This document shows positions 15,898 through 24,389 of a stretch of 35,339 nt of DNA, in pieces; position 1 is the first letter of the stretch, and every line of letters begins with the position of its first letter. A program made the position numbers and the translations under genes. Under the pieces are notes generated by a model that worked only from the letters and a program-made list of their open reading frames with translations, was not told the DNA's origin and made no database searches. Source of the DNA: UBA8389 sp964472175 (GTDB lineage Bacteria > Bacteroidota > Bacteroidia > Bacteroidales > UBA1402); NCBI GenBank assembly GCA_964472175.1, contig CAYYJF010000016.1:1-35339 (forward strand), written 5' to 3'.

Positions 15898-16893
15898 TTA
15901 TTCTTTATCTAATTTATACTTTGCAATGTCCATGCCGAAAGACAGGTTCAAATTCTCCAACAAATCATCCAACTCTGTGAGTGATTTTTTACCGAAATTG
16001 CGGAATTTCAACAAATCTGTTTTATTGAACACCACCAATTCTCCGAGAGTTTCAACATCTGCAGCTTTCAAGCAATTCAATGCTCTAACGGACAAATCCA
16101 TATCAACCAATTTTGATTTTAGAAGTTGACGCATGTGTAAGATTTCTTCGTCAAATTCATCTGCATCATCATATTCTGCTGTATCTAGCGTAATTTTCTC
16201 GTCAGAAAACAACATAAAATGATGTATCAAAATTTTTGCAGCTTCTTTCAGTGCATCTTTAGGAAGTATAGATCCGTCTGTCGTAATCTCCAAAACCAAC
16301 TTTTCAAAGTCAGTTTTCTGTTCAACACGAAAGTTTTCAACAGCAAACTTAACATTTTTAATTGGTGTAAAGATGGAGTCAATGGCAATGACATTCAACT
16401 CGTTCGAAGTAATGCCATGCTCTTCAGCCGGTACATAACCACGACCTTTGTTTACGGTCAATTCCAATTGAAACGCAGCAACGGAAGGATCCATTTGACA
16501 AATCACTAAATCCGGGTTTAAAACCTCGAAACCGATGAATGCTTTTCCAAGATCACCAGCTTTCAATAGTTCTTTGTTGGATACCGCAATGGTCACTTTT
16601 TCTGTTTCGAAATCATCAACGACTTTTTTGAAGCGTACTTGCTTCAAATTCAGGATCATGTTCGTAACATCTTCAATCACCCCGGGTATGCTCGCGAATT
16701 CATGTTCAACAGAGTCAATACGGATAGAGGTTATTGCGTATCCTTCTAACGAGGAAAGCAAAATTCGGCGTAGGGCATTTCCGATGGTTATGCCGAAGCC
16801 TGGTTCCAGAGGACGAAATTCGAATTTTCCGAATTTGTTGTCTGCTTCCAGCATGATGACCTTTTCAGGTTTTTGAAACGCTAATATTGCCAT
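15898..16893 (-). CDS. rpoA: DNA-directed RNA polymerase subunit alpha
   Basis: Assembly platform of RNA polymerase; 331 residues. The N-terminal dimerisation domain (about 1-235) shows GNALRRILLSSLEGYA and the VLNPDLVICQ region. An acidic linker (EYDDADEFDEE) leads to the C-terminal domain (about 255-331) with LSVRALNCLKAADVETLGEL and KFRNFGKKSL, the helix-hairpin-helix surface that contacts DNA and activators. It sits between rpsD and rplQ, the usual alpha-operon place, 10 bases after rpsD. Confidence 0.98.
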   Translation of the reverse strand: MAILAFQKPEKVIMLEADNKFGKFEFRPLEPGFGITIGNALRRILLSSLEGYAITSIRIDSVEHEFASIPGVIEDVTNMILNLKQVRFKKVVDDFETEKVTIAVSNKELLKAGDLGKAFIGFEVLNPDLVICQMDPSVAAFQLELTVNKGRGYVPAEEHGITSNELNVIAIDSIFTPIKNVKFAVENFRVEQKTDFEKLVLEITTDGSILPKDALKEAAKILIHHFMLFSDEKITLDTAEYDDADEFDEEILHMRQLLKSKLVDMDLSVRALNCLKAADVETLGELVVFNKTDLLKFRNFGKKSLTELDDLLENLNLSFGMDIAKYKLDKE

Positions 16894-16903
16894 TGGATCT
16901 GGT

Positions 16904-17509
16904 TTATTTGGAGTACAATTCTACAATCAACTGTTCTTTGATGTTTTCAGGAATATCAGAGCGTTCAGGCATGTGCATGAATGTTCCTGATTTTGAGTTT
17001 GCATCGAATTCAATCCAAGTATATTTGCTGTGGTTGAATCCGTTCAATGATTCGTTAATAACTTCCAGAGATTTTGATTTTTCGCGAACACCGACTACCT
17101 GACCGGCTTTCAGCGAATATGATGGAATGTTTACAACTTTACCATCAACAACAATATGTCTGTGTGAAACCAACTGTCTTGCAGCATCGCGGGTAGGCGC
17201 AAATCCCAATCTGTAAACCACATTGTCCAAACGTGATTCTAACAATTGCAACAACACTTCACCTTTAATCCCTTTGGTTCTGGATGCTTTTTCAAACAAG
17301 TTTCTAAACTGTTTTTCCAAAACGCCATAGGTGTATTTGGCTTTTTGTTTTTCGCGTAATTGAATACCATATTCAGAGGTCTTCTTACGACGATTATTTC
17401 CGTGTATTCCCGGCGGATAGTTTTTCTTGCTCAGAACTTTATCGGGACCATAAATGGGTTCACCGAATTTTCGTGCAATTTTTGATTTTGGTCCAGTATA
17501 TCTAGCCAT
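16904..17509 (-). CDS. rpsD: 30S ribosomal protein uS4
   Basis: Primary 16S rRNA-binding protein that nucleates 30S assembly; 201 residues. It opens MARYTGPKSKIARKFGEP; the S4 RNA-binding domain appears in LESRLDNVVYRLGFAPTRDAARQLVSHRHI. The N-terminus lacks the four-Cys zinc knuckle of some uS4 forms. In E. coli and B. subtilis uS4 represses its own operon by binding mRNA. The 94-base spacer before this gene (17510-17603) is longer than most in the cluster and holds small inverted repeats (AGTC/GACT at 17542-17553; GAACCGGTTC at 17528-17537), which might serve that purpose. Confidence 0.98.
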   Translation of the reverse strand: MARYTGPKSKIARKFGEPIYGPDKVLSKKNYPPGIHGNNRRKKTSEYGIQLREKQKAKYTYGVLEKQFRNLFEKASRTKGIKGEVLLQLLESRLDNVVYRLGFAPTRDAARQLVSHRHIVVDGKVVNIPSYSLKAGQVVGVREKSKSLEVINESLNGFNHSKYTWIEFDANSKSGTFMHMPERSDIPENIKEQLIVELYSK

Positions 17510-17603
17510 TTTTCTTTATAAAAGTATGAACCGGTTCGTGCAGTCGCGTGACTATGTGTGCAATCAAAAACACTTCCCGGATTTCATGGGTTAATACTTT
17601 GAA

Positions 17604-17993
17604 TTATACTCTTCTTCTTTTAGGAGGACGACATCCGTTGTGAGGTAGTGGCGTTACATCAACGATTTCCATTACTTCAATTCCTGCACCATGAATGGTA
17701 CGAACAGCAGATTCACGACCGTTCCCGGGTCCTTTTACATAAGCCTTGACCTTTCTCAAGCCAAGATCGAATGCGACTTTAGCACAATCCTGAGCTGCCA
17801 TTTGTGCAGCATAAGGGGTATTCTTCTTTGATCCTCTGAAACCCATTTTACCAGCAGATGACCATGAAATGATCTGTCCGTCTGCATTGGCCAATGAGAC
17901 AATGATGTTGTTGAAAGAAGAATGGATGTGTGCTTGTCCGATTGCTTCAACTTTTACGATTCTTTTTTTAGTTGCGACTGTCTTTTTTGCCAT
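17604..17993 (-). CDS. rpsK: 30S ribosomal protein uS11
   Basis: Platform protein of the 30S subunit near the E site; 129 residues, the usual length. Conserved stretches are GQAHIHSSFNNIIVSLAN, SWSSAGKMGFRGSKKNTP, VKGPGNGRESAVRTI and the C-terminal VTPLPHNGCRPPKRRRV. It lies 43 bases after rpsM and 94 bases before rpsD. Confidence 0.98.
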   Translation of the reverse strand: MAKKTVATKKRIVKVEAIGQAHIHSSFNNIIVSLANADGQIISWSSAGKMGFRGSKKNTPYAAQMAAQDCAKVAFDLGLRKVKAYVKGPGNGRESAVRTIHGAGIEVMEIVDVTPLPHNGCRPPKRRRV

Positions 17994-18036
17994 ATCAGTT
18001 CAATATTATTTACTTCTGTGTTTGCTGAAGGCTTAA

Positions 18037-18417
18037 TTATTTGGTAGCTTTTTTCTTATTAGCCACTGTCTTTTTCTTTCCTTTACGAGTACGAGCATTG
18101 TTTTTTGTGCTCTGACCACGCAAGGGCAATCCAAGACGGTGACGAATACCGCGGTAGCAACCAATATCCATCAGACGTTTGATATTCAATTGAACTTCTG
18201 AACGCAAATCACCTTCAACTTTGAATGATTCACCGATAATTTCACGGATTTTACCAGCTTGTTCATCGTTCCAATCCTTAACTTTGATGTCTTTATCGAC
18301 ACCGGCTTTTTCCAATACCATCAGAGCGCGACTGCGACCTATACCGAAGATATAAGTCAAAGCAATTTCGCCTCTCTTGTTTTGCGGCAAATCTACACCT
18401 ACGATTCTTATAGCCAT
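18037..18417 (-). CDS. rpsM: 30S ribosomal protein uS13
   Basis: Head protein of the 30S subunit that contacts the P-site tRNA and bridges to uL5; 126 residues. It reads MAIRIVGVDLPQNKRGEIAL, a GIGRSRA helix-turn motif and the C-terminal RHRLGLPLRGQSTKNNARTR with a Lys-rich tail that reaches tRNA. It follows rpmJ after 28 bases and leads the alpha segment. Confidence 0.98.
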   Translation of the reverse strand: MAIRIVGVDLPQNKRGEIALTYIFGIGRSRALMVLEKAGVDKDIKVKDWNDEQAGKIREIIGESFKVEGDLRSEVQLNIKRLMDIGCYRGIRHRLGLPLRGQSTKNNARTRKGKKKTVANKKKATK

Positions 18418-18445
18418 ACTTTATTTTAGTTTACTAAATTCAAAC

Positions 18446-18562
18446 TCAACCCTGACGTTGTTTAAACTTCGGATTCTTTTTATTGATAATGTAAAGTACT
18501 CCCTTCCGACGAACCAATTTGCAGTCGGCAGTACGTTTTTTCAAAGATGCTCTAACTTTCAT
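18446..18562 (-). CDS. rpmJ: 50S ribosomal protein bL36, zinc-free form
   Basis: A 38-residue basic protein, MKVRASLKKR...NPKFKQRQG, the full family length. The start is the ATG at 18562; a longer in-frame reading from 18646 would run into infA. The zinc site of the classical form (three Cys and one His) is reduced to one Cys (Cys14, in TADCK), with Asn and Phe at other ligand places, so it cannot bind zinc in the usual way. Between infA (13-base gap) and rpsM. Confidence 0.95.
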   Translation of the reverse strand: MKVRASLKKRTADCKLVRRKGVLYIINKKNPKFKQRQG

Positions 18563-18575
18563 ATTATTCTCAATT

Positions 18576-18794
18576 TTATTTGTATCTGAAAGAAATTCGA
18601 CCTTTTGAAAGGTCATAAGGTGACATTTCAACACGGACTTTATCACCAGGCAAAATTTTGATATAATGCATCCTCATTTTACCTGAGATATGGGCTGTGA
18701 TTTCATGTCCATTCTCTAATTCAACACGGAACATCGCATTGGAGAGTGCTTCTACAATGGTTCCATCTTGTTCAATTGCTGCTTGCTTAGCCAT
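18576..18794 (-). CDS. infA: Translation initiation factor IF-1
   Basis: OB-fold factor that binds the 30S A site during initiation; 72 residues, the usual length. MAKQAAIEQDGTIVEALSN, MFRVELENGH, ISGKMRMHYIKILPGDKV and SKGRISFRYK are clear family stretches. It lies between map (19-base gap) and rpmJ, the common bacterial order. Confidence 0.98.
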   Translation of the reverse strand: MAKQAAIEQDGTIVEALSNAMFRVELENGHEITAHISGKMRMHYIKILPGDKVRVEMSPYDLSKGRISFRYK

Positions 18795-18813
18795 AAGTGT
18801 CTTTGTTCCAGAT

Positions 18814-19602
18814 TTAAATGAAACGATCTTCTAAAACTTTTTCAATATAATCGAACGATGTCAAAATTTCAGCTTCACCATTCTTTGTGATTGCAACCGT
18901 ATGCTCAAAATGAGCAGAAGGTTTTCTGTCGGCAGTCCGGATGGTCCATCCGTCTCTATCCATAAAGATTTGACGCGAACCATAATTAATCATCGGTTCA
19001 ATGGCAATAACCATGCCCGATTTGAGTTGTGGACCGCTTCCGCGTTTACCTGCATTCGGAACCTCAGGGTCTTCATGCAGATTTCGACCAACTCCGTGAC
19101 CAACCATTTCACGTACAACCGAATATCCCTTTCGTTGACAGTAATCTTGAATGGCATGGCTGATATCACCTATCCTTTTCCCTTCAGTCGCTTGGGCTAT
19201 CCCCACATAAAGTGATTCTTTCGTTGTTTTTAACAACGTGACCACCTCGGGTTTTACTTCACCAACCTGAAATGTGTATGCTGAATCACCGTGAAAACCA
19301 TTCTTATATGCTCCGCAGTCTACAGAAACAATGTCCCCATCTTTAAGGACCTGATCGTTTGACGGAATTCCATGAACGACAACATCATTCAGGGAAATAC
19401 ATAAAGAAGCCGGAAAACCGTTGTAATTCAAGAAAGATGGTTCAGCACCACATGAACGGATAAAATCCTCAGCCAATTTGTCTAGAAATTTTGTAGTTAT
19501 CCCAGGCTTGATATAAGCAGCAACTTCTCCCAACGCTTTGGCGACAATTTGACCACTTTCCCTGAGATAAACCAACTCATCTTCTGTTTTCAGATAGATC
19601 AT
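18814..19602 (-). CDS. map: Methionine aminopeptidase, type I
   Basis: Removes the N-terminal Met from new proteins when the second residue is small; cytoplasmic, two divalent metals. The product has 262 residues. All five metal ligands are present: Asp95 and Asp106 (SVDCGAYKNGFHGDSAYTF), His169 (GHGVGRNLHEDP), Glu202 (IAIEPM) and Glu233 (FEHTVAIT). The substrate-side His77 (VVHGIP) is also there. It lacks an N-terminal zinc-finger extension (type Ia). It lies 13 bases after secY; adk, found here in many Firmicutes, is absent. Confidence 0.97.
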   Translation of the reverse strand: MIYLKTEDELVYLRESGQIVAKALGEVAAYIKPGITTKFLDKLAEDFIRSCGAEPSFLNYNGFPASLCISLNDVVVHGIPSNDQVLKDGDIVSVDCGAYKNGFHGDSAYTFQVGEVKPEVVTLLKTTKESLYVGIAQATEGKRIGDISHAIQDYCQRKGYSVVREMVGHGVGRNLHEDPEVPNAGKRGSGPQLKSGMVIAIEPMINYGSRQIFMDRDGWTIRTADRKPSAHFEHTVAITKNGEAEILTSFDYIEKVLEDRFI

Positions 19603-19615
19603 CGACCTCTATCAT

Positions 19616-20959
19616 TTAATAGGCGGCAATGCTGCCAGTTCTACCTTTAATTCGTCCGGATTTTAACAATCCATCATAATGTCTCATCAACAAATGACTT
19701 TCAATTTGCTGCAAGGTATCCAAAACGACGCCCACCAAAATAAGCAGTGAGGTTCCGCCAAAGAACTGAGCGAACTGAGAATTGATGCCAAAATATTGAG
19801 CAAAAGCTGGAAGAATTGCAATGGTTGCTAAGAAAATAGATCCTGGCAATGTAATTCTGGACATGATAGCATCCAAATACTCGGCGGTTCTCTTTCCAGG
19901 CTTAACACCTGGGATGAATCCGTTGTTACGTTTCATCTCTTCGGCCATTTGTATTGGATTGATGGTGATTGCAGTATAAAAATATGTAAAGGCCAGAATC
20001 AACAGACCGAAAACAAAATTATACCAAAAGCCATGCGTTGTCATAAAATTACGAGCCAACCAACTATCGGAAGCATCTGCAGAGTAACCAACAAATGCCA
20101 AAGGAATAAACATGATTGCCTGCGCAAAAATGATGGGCATAACACCCGCAGCATTCACTTTTAAGGGAATATACTGACGAGCACCGCCGTATTGTTTGTT
20201 TCCAACCACTCTTTTGGCATATTGTACGGGCACTTTGCGGGTTCCTTGAACCAACAATATTGCAAACACAATGACAGCCAACAAAATGAGCAATTCCAAC
20301 AACAACATCACCAATCCACCACCTGAGCTCATGGAGAATCTGGATACAAACTCTTGAGTTAAAGCTTGTGGAAGACGAGCGATAATACCGATAAGAATGA
20401 TAAATGATACACCATTTCCTATTCCTTTATCAGTAATACGTTCACCAATCCAAAGAGTAAACATACTTCCTGCGGTCAAAATAACCACACTGGATAGTTT
20501 AAACCAGAATCCCGGAGGCAATTGTGAACCAACTTCATTCATTTGAACACTTAAATTGGCCAAATATGCAGGAGCCTGCAAAACCAACACAATCAAGGTC
20601 AAATAACGTGTGTATTGATTCATTTTTCTGCGGCCACTTTCTCCTTCTCTCTGCAATTTTTGGAAGTATGGAACAACCATACCCAACAATTGAATCACGA
20701 TAGAAGCAGAGATATATGGCATGATCCCCAAAGCCACAATGGAAGCATTAGAAAAAGCACCTCCGGAAAACATATCCAAAATGGACATGATTCCTTCTCT
20801 CGTTTGTTCATTGAGAGCCGTTAGTGAACTTGTATCAATACCGGGTAGCACGATAAAAGAGCAAAACCGGTAGACAGCTACAAAGCCAAGCGTTGTCAAA
20901 AGACGGGTGCGAAGCTCTTCAATCTTCCAGATATTCTTTAAGGTTTGTATCAGTTTCAT
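19616..20959 (-). CDS. secY: Protein translocase subunit SecY
   Basis: Central channel of the Sec translocon in the inner membrane; 447 residues with about ten membrane helices. The N-terminus ends in a positive cytoplasmic stretch (WKIEELRTRLLTTL); the family signature reads LGIMPYISASIVIQLL. Cytoplasmic loops carry EGESGRRKMNQYTRYLT and the C5 ribosome/SecA-binding loop ending MRHYDGLLKSGRIKGR. It sits between rplO (35-base gap) and map, so its synthesis is tied to ribosome production. Confidence 0.98.
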   Translation of the reverse strand: MKLIQTLKNIWKIEELRTRLLTTLGFVAVYRFCSFIVLPGIDTSSLTALNEQTREGIMSILDMFSGGAFSNASIVALGIMPYISASIVIQLLGMVVPYFQKLQREGESGRRKMNQYTRYLTLIVLVLQAPAYLANLSVQMNEVGSQLPPGFWFKLSSVVILTAGSMFTLWIGERITDKGIGNGVSFIILIGIIARLPQALTQEFVSRFSMSSGGGLVMLLLELLILLAVIVFAILLVQGTRKVPVQYAKRVVGNKQYGGARQYIPLKVNAAGVMPIIFAQAIMFIPLAFVGYSADASDSWLARNFMTTHGFWYNFVFGLLILAFTYFYTAITINPIQMAEEMKRNNGFIPGVKPGKRTAEYLDAIMSRITLPGSIFLATIAILPAFAQYFGINSQFAQFFGGTSLLILVGVVLDTLQQIESHLLMRHYDGLLKSGRIKGRTGSIAAY

Positions 20960-20994
20960 GAGAATTCATTTATTGTTTAATGAGTGGGGTACTA

Positions 20995-21441
20995 TCAACA
21001 AACTGTTGCAGTTCCCCCCAAAGCTTCAATTGCTGCTTTAGCAGATGCCGAAAAAGCATTTGCGGTAACATCAATCTTTACTGTTAACGTGCCTTTACCA
21101 AGGATTTTAACCAATTGCTTTTGTGAAATGAAACCAGCACCTCTTAATGCGTCCAAATCAATGATTGAGATGGATTTCTCTTCTGCCAAACTTTGTAGGG
21201 TTTGCAGGTTGATGCCTTTGTATTCAACGCGGTTAATATTCTTGAAACCGAATTTTGGGACACGACGTTGCAAAGGCATTTGACCACCTTCAAAACCACG
21301 TTTTCTTGAATATCCGGATCTAGATTTAGCCCCTTTATGACCTCTTGTTGAAGTCCCGCCCATTCCCGAACCTGGACCACGTCCAATACGCTTGGATGTT
21401 TTTGTCGCTCCGGCAGCGGGTTTCAAATTGCTTAAATTCAT
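20995..21441 (-). CDS. rplO: 50S ribosomal protein uL15
   Basis: Large-subunit assembly protein; 148 residues. The Gly/Lys/Arg-rich extended N-terminal half is clear (KRIGRGPGSGMGGTSTRGHK, SRSGYSRKRGFEGGQMPLQRR), then the globular C-terminal half with LVKILGKGTLTVKIDV and SAKAAIEALGG. It lies 11 bases after rpmD and just before secY. Confidence 0.98.
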   Translation of the reverse strand: MNLSNLKPAAGATKTSKRIGRGPGSGMGGTSTRGHKGAKSRSGYSRKRGFEGGQMPLQRRVPKFGFKNINRVEYKGINLQTLQSLAEEKSISIIDLDALRGAGFISQKQLVKILGKGTLTVKIDVTANAFSASAKAAIEALGGTATVC

Positions 21442-21452
21442 AGTTATATACT

Positions 21453-21629
21453 TTATTCTACGATTTTTACCAAGTGTTTTACTTTTTCAACCATTCCGAG
21501 AATGGCAGGATTGGACTCATGCTCAACAACACGGTTGAGTTTTTTCAGTCCGAGTGCGTCAAGGGTTCTTTTTTGAACTTCAGGACAGCCAATACGGCTC
21601 TTGACTTGTTTGATCTTGATTGTTGCCAT
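21453..21629 (-). CDS. rpmD: 50S ribosomal protein uL30
   Basis: A 58-residue protein read from the ATG at 21629 to the TAA at 21453. It begins MATIKIKQVKSRIGCPEVQK and goes on with RTLDALGLKKLN, the typical L30 helix, ending VKIVE. The length matches bacterial L30. It fits the gap between rpsE (11 bases) and rplO (11 bases) exactly. Confidence 0.96.
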   Translation of the reverse strand: MATIKIKQVKSRIGCPEVQKRTLDALGLKKLNRVVEHESNPAILGMVEKVKHLVKIVE

Positions 21630-21640
21630 ATTTCTTTTCC

Positions 21641-22165
21641 TTAACCTTTAAATACTTTTTCAATAGATACGCCACGATTTTGTGCGACCATATAGGCATC
21701 ACGCAACTCAGAAAGGGCCAACATGGTAGCTTTAACCAAGTTGTGAGGATTTGAGGATCCTTTTGATTTGGCCAAAACGTCTGTAATACCAACGCTTTCT
21801 AAAACTGCACGCATAGCACCACCAGCTTTAACCCCGGTACCATGTGACGCTGGTTTGATAAAGACTTCTGAACCTCTGAACTTAGCAAATTGTTCGTGAG
21901 GAATGGTTCCATGCAATACCGGAACGCGAATCAGATTCTTTTTTGCAGCTTCAGCGCCTTTAGCAATGGCAGCAGTTACTTCACCGGCTTTACCCAAGCC
22001 CCAGCCTACAATACCATCTTCGTTTCCAACAACAACAATGGCTGAGAAACTGAAGGCACGTCCGCCTTTGGTAACTTTGGTTACACGATTGATTGCAACC
22101 AATCTGTCTTTCAACTCCAAATCATTGGTAGTCTTAACTCTGTTCATTTGTCCTGCCATGTTCAT
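21641..22165 (-). CDS. rpsE: 30S ribosomal protein uS5
   Basis: 30S protein at the mRNA entry tunnel involved in decoding accuracy; 174 residues. The N-terminal double-stranded-RNA-binding domain has ELKDRLVAINRVTKVTKGGR and GNEDGIVGWGLGKAGEV; the C-terminal domain has VFIKPASHGTGVKAGGAMR and SNPHNLVKAT. The start used (22165) shares its A with the TAA of rplR, which suggests coupled translation; a second ATG two codons later is also possible. Confidence 0.97.
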   Translation of the reverse strand: MNMAGQMNRVKTTNDLELKDRLVAINRVTKVTKGGRAFSFSAIVVVGNEDGIVGWGLGKAGEVTAAIAKGAEAAKKNLIRVPVLHGTIPHEQFAKFRGSEVFIKPASHGTGVKAGGAMRAVLESVGITDVLAKSKGSSNPHNLVKATMLALSELRDAYMVAQNRGVSIEKVFKG

Positions 22166-22509
22166 TAAAAATTAAGTCCGCCTTTACGTGCAGCATCAGC
22201 TACTTCTTTAACTCTACCATGGTATAAATAACCATTACGGTCAAATACGACAGCAGTGATTCCGGCTTCTAACGCATTTTTTGCAATCAACTCGCCAACT
22301 TTAGCGGCTTGTTCTTTTTTAGTCACTTTTTCGTCCATTTTCAAAGAAGAAGCAGAAACCAATGTCAGACCCGACTTGTCGTCGATGATTTGAACATAAA
22401 TTTGCTTATTGCTTCTGAAAACAGTCAATCGTGGTTTATCAGGTGTACCGGAAATTTTACCGCGTACCCTTTGTTTTATTTTTAGTCTTCTTGAAAGTTT
22501 CGATATCAT
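22165..22509 (-). CDS. rplR: 50S ribosomal protein uL18
   Basis: 5S rRNA-binding protein of the central protuberance; 114 residues. The basic N-terminus KLSRRLKIKQRVRGKISGTP precedes RLTVFRSNKQIYVQIIDD; the C-terminal FDRNGYLYHGRVKEVADAAR is the family end motif. It lies 21 bases after rplF and overlaps rpsE by one base. Confidence 0.98.
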   Translation of the reverse strand: MISKLSRRLKIKQRVRGKISGTPDKPRLTVFRSNKQIYVQIIDDKSGLTLVSASSLKMDEKVTKKEQAAKVGELIAKNALEAGITAVVFDRNGYLYHGRVKEVADAARKGGLNF

Positions 22510-22530
22510 CTTAGTTCAGTTTTTGCGTAA

Positions 22531-23088
22531 TTACTTCTTACCGGCAGATTTTCCGGCTTTTCTACGAACAACTTCGTCAACAAAACGAACACCCTTACCT
22601 TTGTATGGTTCAGGTTTGCGGAAAGAACGAATCTTGGCACATACTTGGCCAATCAATTGTTTGTCGCAGGATTCCAAGATAATCATCGGATTCTTGTTTC
22701 TTTCAGACTTGGTTTCAATTTTGATTTCAGCAGGCAACATCAAAAAAATGTTGTGGGTATAGCCCAATGCCATTTCTAAAATTTGACCGTTGTTTGATGC
22801 ACGAAAACCCACACCAACCAATTCCAACTCTTTTTTATAACCCTGGGTAACTCCTAAAACCATATTGTTGATCAAGGAACGATACAAACCGTGTTTTGAG
22901 CGGCTGTCACGTTCATCATTGAAACGAGAAACCAAAACGGTTCCTTCTTCAACTTTTACTTCAATAATAGAATCAACTGCCTGAACCAACTCTCCTTTCG
23001 GACCTTTCACTTTGACTTCGTTGTTGGCATCTACAGTTACGGTAACACCAGCAGGGATGCTAATGGGTAATTTTCCAATTCTTGACAT
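22531..23088 (-). CDS. rplF: 50S ribosomal protein uL6
   Basis: Large-subunit protein near the factor-binding site; 185 residues with the two repeated L6 domains. It begins MSRIGKLPISIPAGVTV; the C-terminal signature is PEPYKGKGVRFVDEVVRRK. Unlike nearly all other genes here it has a strong Shine-Dalgarno sequence: AAGGAGGAG on the minus strand at 23103-23095, with AGGAGG ending 8 bases before the ATG. Confidence 0.98.
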   Translation of the reverse strand: MSRIGKLPISIPAGVTVTVDANNEVKVKGPKGELVQAVDSIIEVKVEEGTVLVSRFNDERDSRSKHGLYRSLINNMVLGVTQGYKKELELVGVGFRASNNGQILEMALGYTHNIFLMLPAEIKIETKSERNKNPMIILESCDKQLIGQVCAKIRSFRKPEPYKGKGVRFVDEVVRRKAGKSAGKK

Positions 23089-23094
23089 AACTTT

Positions 23095-23103
23095 CTCCTC
23101 CTT
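23095..23103 (-). promoter_or_regulatory. Strong Shine-Dalgarno sequence before rplF
   Basis: AAGGAGGAG on the minus strand, with AGGAGG 8 bases before the rplF ATG. Most genes in this window have only A-rich leaders, so this site stands out. Confidence 0.7.
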
Positions 23104-23106
23104 AGA

Positions 23107-23502
23107 TTAATAGATGTAACACAATACTTCACCACCGAGTTGTTGCTCTTTGGCTTCCTTATCGGTCATCACACCCTTAGAGGTGGACAAAATGGCAATA
23201 CCCAGACCATTGATAACACGAGGCATCTCGCGATATCCTACATATTTACGCAAACCGGGTTTTGATACTCTGGTTAAACACTTAATGGAATTAACCTTGT
23301 TTTGCGAATCATACTTCAAGGCAATTTTAATGGTACCTTGGGGGCCTTCTTCTACAAACTTGTAGTTTAAGATGTACCCTTTGTCAAAAAGGATTTTTGT
23401 AATCTCCTTTTTGAGGTTTGATGCAGGAACTTCCACCACTCTATGCTTAGCTTTGATGGCGTTCCGCAGTCTTGTTAGATAATCTGCTATGGGATCTGTC
23501 AT
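23107..23502 (-). CDS. rpsH: 30S ribosomal protein uS8
   Basis: Primary binder of the central domain of 16S rRNA; 131 residues, standard length. MTDPIADYLTRLRNAIKAKH is the N-terminal signature and ISTSKGVMTDKEAKEQQLGG followed by EVLCYIY the C-terminal one. In E. coli uS8 is the translational repressor of the spc operon; no matching mRNA site was identified here. 54 bases separate it from rpsN. Confidence 0.98.
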   Translation of the reverse strand: MTDPIADYLTRLRNAIKAKHRVVEVPASNLKKEITKILFDKGYILNYKFVEEGPQGTIKIALKYDSQNKVNSIKCLTRVSKPGLRKYVGYREMPRVINGLGIAILSTSKGVMTDKEAKEQQLGGEVLCYIY

Positions 23503-23556
23503 AAAAAAAATTTAAATTGATCCGGACTACCCGGACAATATTTAACAATATAAAAT

Positions 23557-23826
23557 TTACCAGCTTGCTTTACGTACTCCAGGGATCAAACCTTGTGAAG
23601 CCATTTCGCGGAACTGAATACGAGATATACCAAATTGGCGCATATACCCTTTGGGACGACCTGTTATCTTACAACGATTGTGAATGCGTGTAGGGCAGGA
23701 GTTCTTGGGAAGAGCTTGTAATGCTTCATAATTGCCTTCTTTTTTCAAAGCGGCACGTTTTTCAGCATATTTGGCAATCAGCGCAGCGCGTTTTACCTCG
23801 CGGGCTTTCATTGATTCTTTTGCCAT
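23557..23826 (-). CDS. rpsN: 30S ribosomal protein uS14, zinc-free long form
   Basis: 30S head protein; 89 residues, the long zinc-independent form rather than the 61-residue CxxC form. Signature residues are NSCPTRIHNRCKITGRPKGY and FGISRIQFREMASQGLIPG followed by VRKASW. It lies 5 bases after rplE. With the zinc-free bL36 this shows a cluster set up without zinc-ribbon forms of these two proteins. Confidence 0.98.
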   Translation of the reverse strand: MAKESMKAREVKRAALIAKYAEKRAALKKEGNYEALQALPKNSCPTRIHNRCKITGRPKGYMRQFGISRIQFREMASQGLIPGVRKASW

Positions 23827-23831
23827 ATCTT

Positions 23832-24389
23832 TTAATCTTTTTTGTTATTTTTAAAAGGCAATCCGAATTCTTTCAACAAAGCATATCCTTCTTCATCGGT
23901 TTTTGCCGTGGTCACAAAGGTAATATTCATTCCCAACAATTTGGCGATATTGTCAATATTGATTTCAGGAAAAATGATTTGCTCGTTGATACCCATGGTG
24001 TAATTACCACGACCGTCCAATTTGCTTTCAATACCTCTAAAGTCACGAATACGGGGCAATGCCACACGAATCAATCTTTCTAGAAACTCGTACATTGTTT
24101 CGCGACGAAGTGTTACCATAACACCAATCGGCATTTTTTTACGAAGTTTAAAGTTTGAAATGTCCTTTTTAGAAACGGTTGCAACCGCTTTTTGACCCGT
24201 AATTGCTGTCAACTCATTGATGGCAGTTTCGATAATCTTCTTATCAGCAACTGCTAATCCAAGACCCTGATTGATCACGATTTTCTTCAATACAGGCACT
24301 TCCATCACGCTGGAATACCCGAATTCTTTAGTCAATGCAGGAACAATGCGTTCTGCATATTCTTTCTTAAGACTTGCTGTGTTGGTCAT
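23832..24389 (-). CDS. rplE: 50S ribosomal protein uL5
   Basis: 5S rRNA-binding protein of the central protuberance that bridges to uS13; 185 residues. Conserved parts are EVPVLKKIVINQGLG, AITGQKAVATVSKKDISNFK, MPIGVMVTLR and GRGNYTMGINEQIIFPEI. Its ATG shares one base with the TAA of rplX, so translation is probably coupled. A purine-rich GGGGGAGG lies about 10 bases upstream inside rplX. Confidence 0.98.
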   Translation of the reverse strand: MTNTASLKKEYAERIVPALTKEFGYSSVMEVPVLKKIVINQGLGLAVADKKIIETAINELTAITGQKAVATVSKKDISNFKLRKKMPIGVMVTLRRETMYEFLERLIRVALPRIRDFRGIESKLDGRGNYTMGINEQIIFPEINIDNIAKLLGMNITFVTTAKTDEEGYALLKEFGLPFKNNKKD

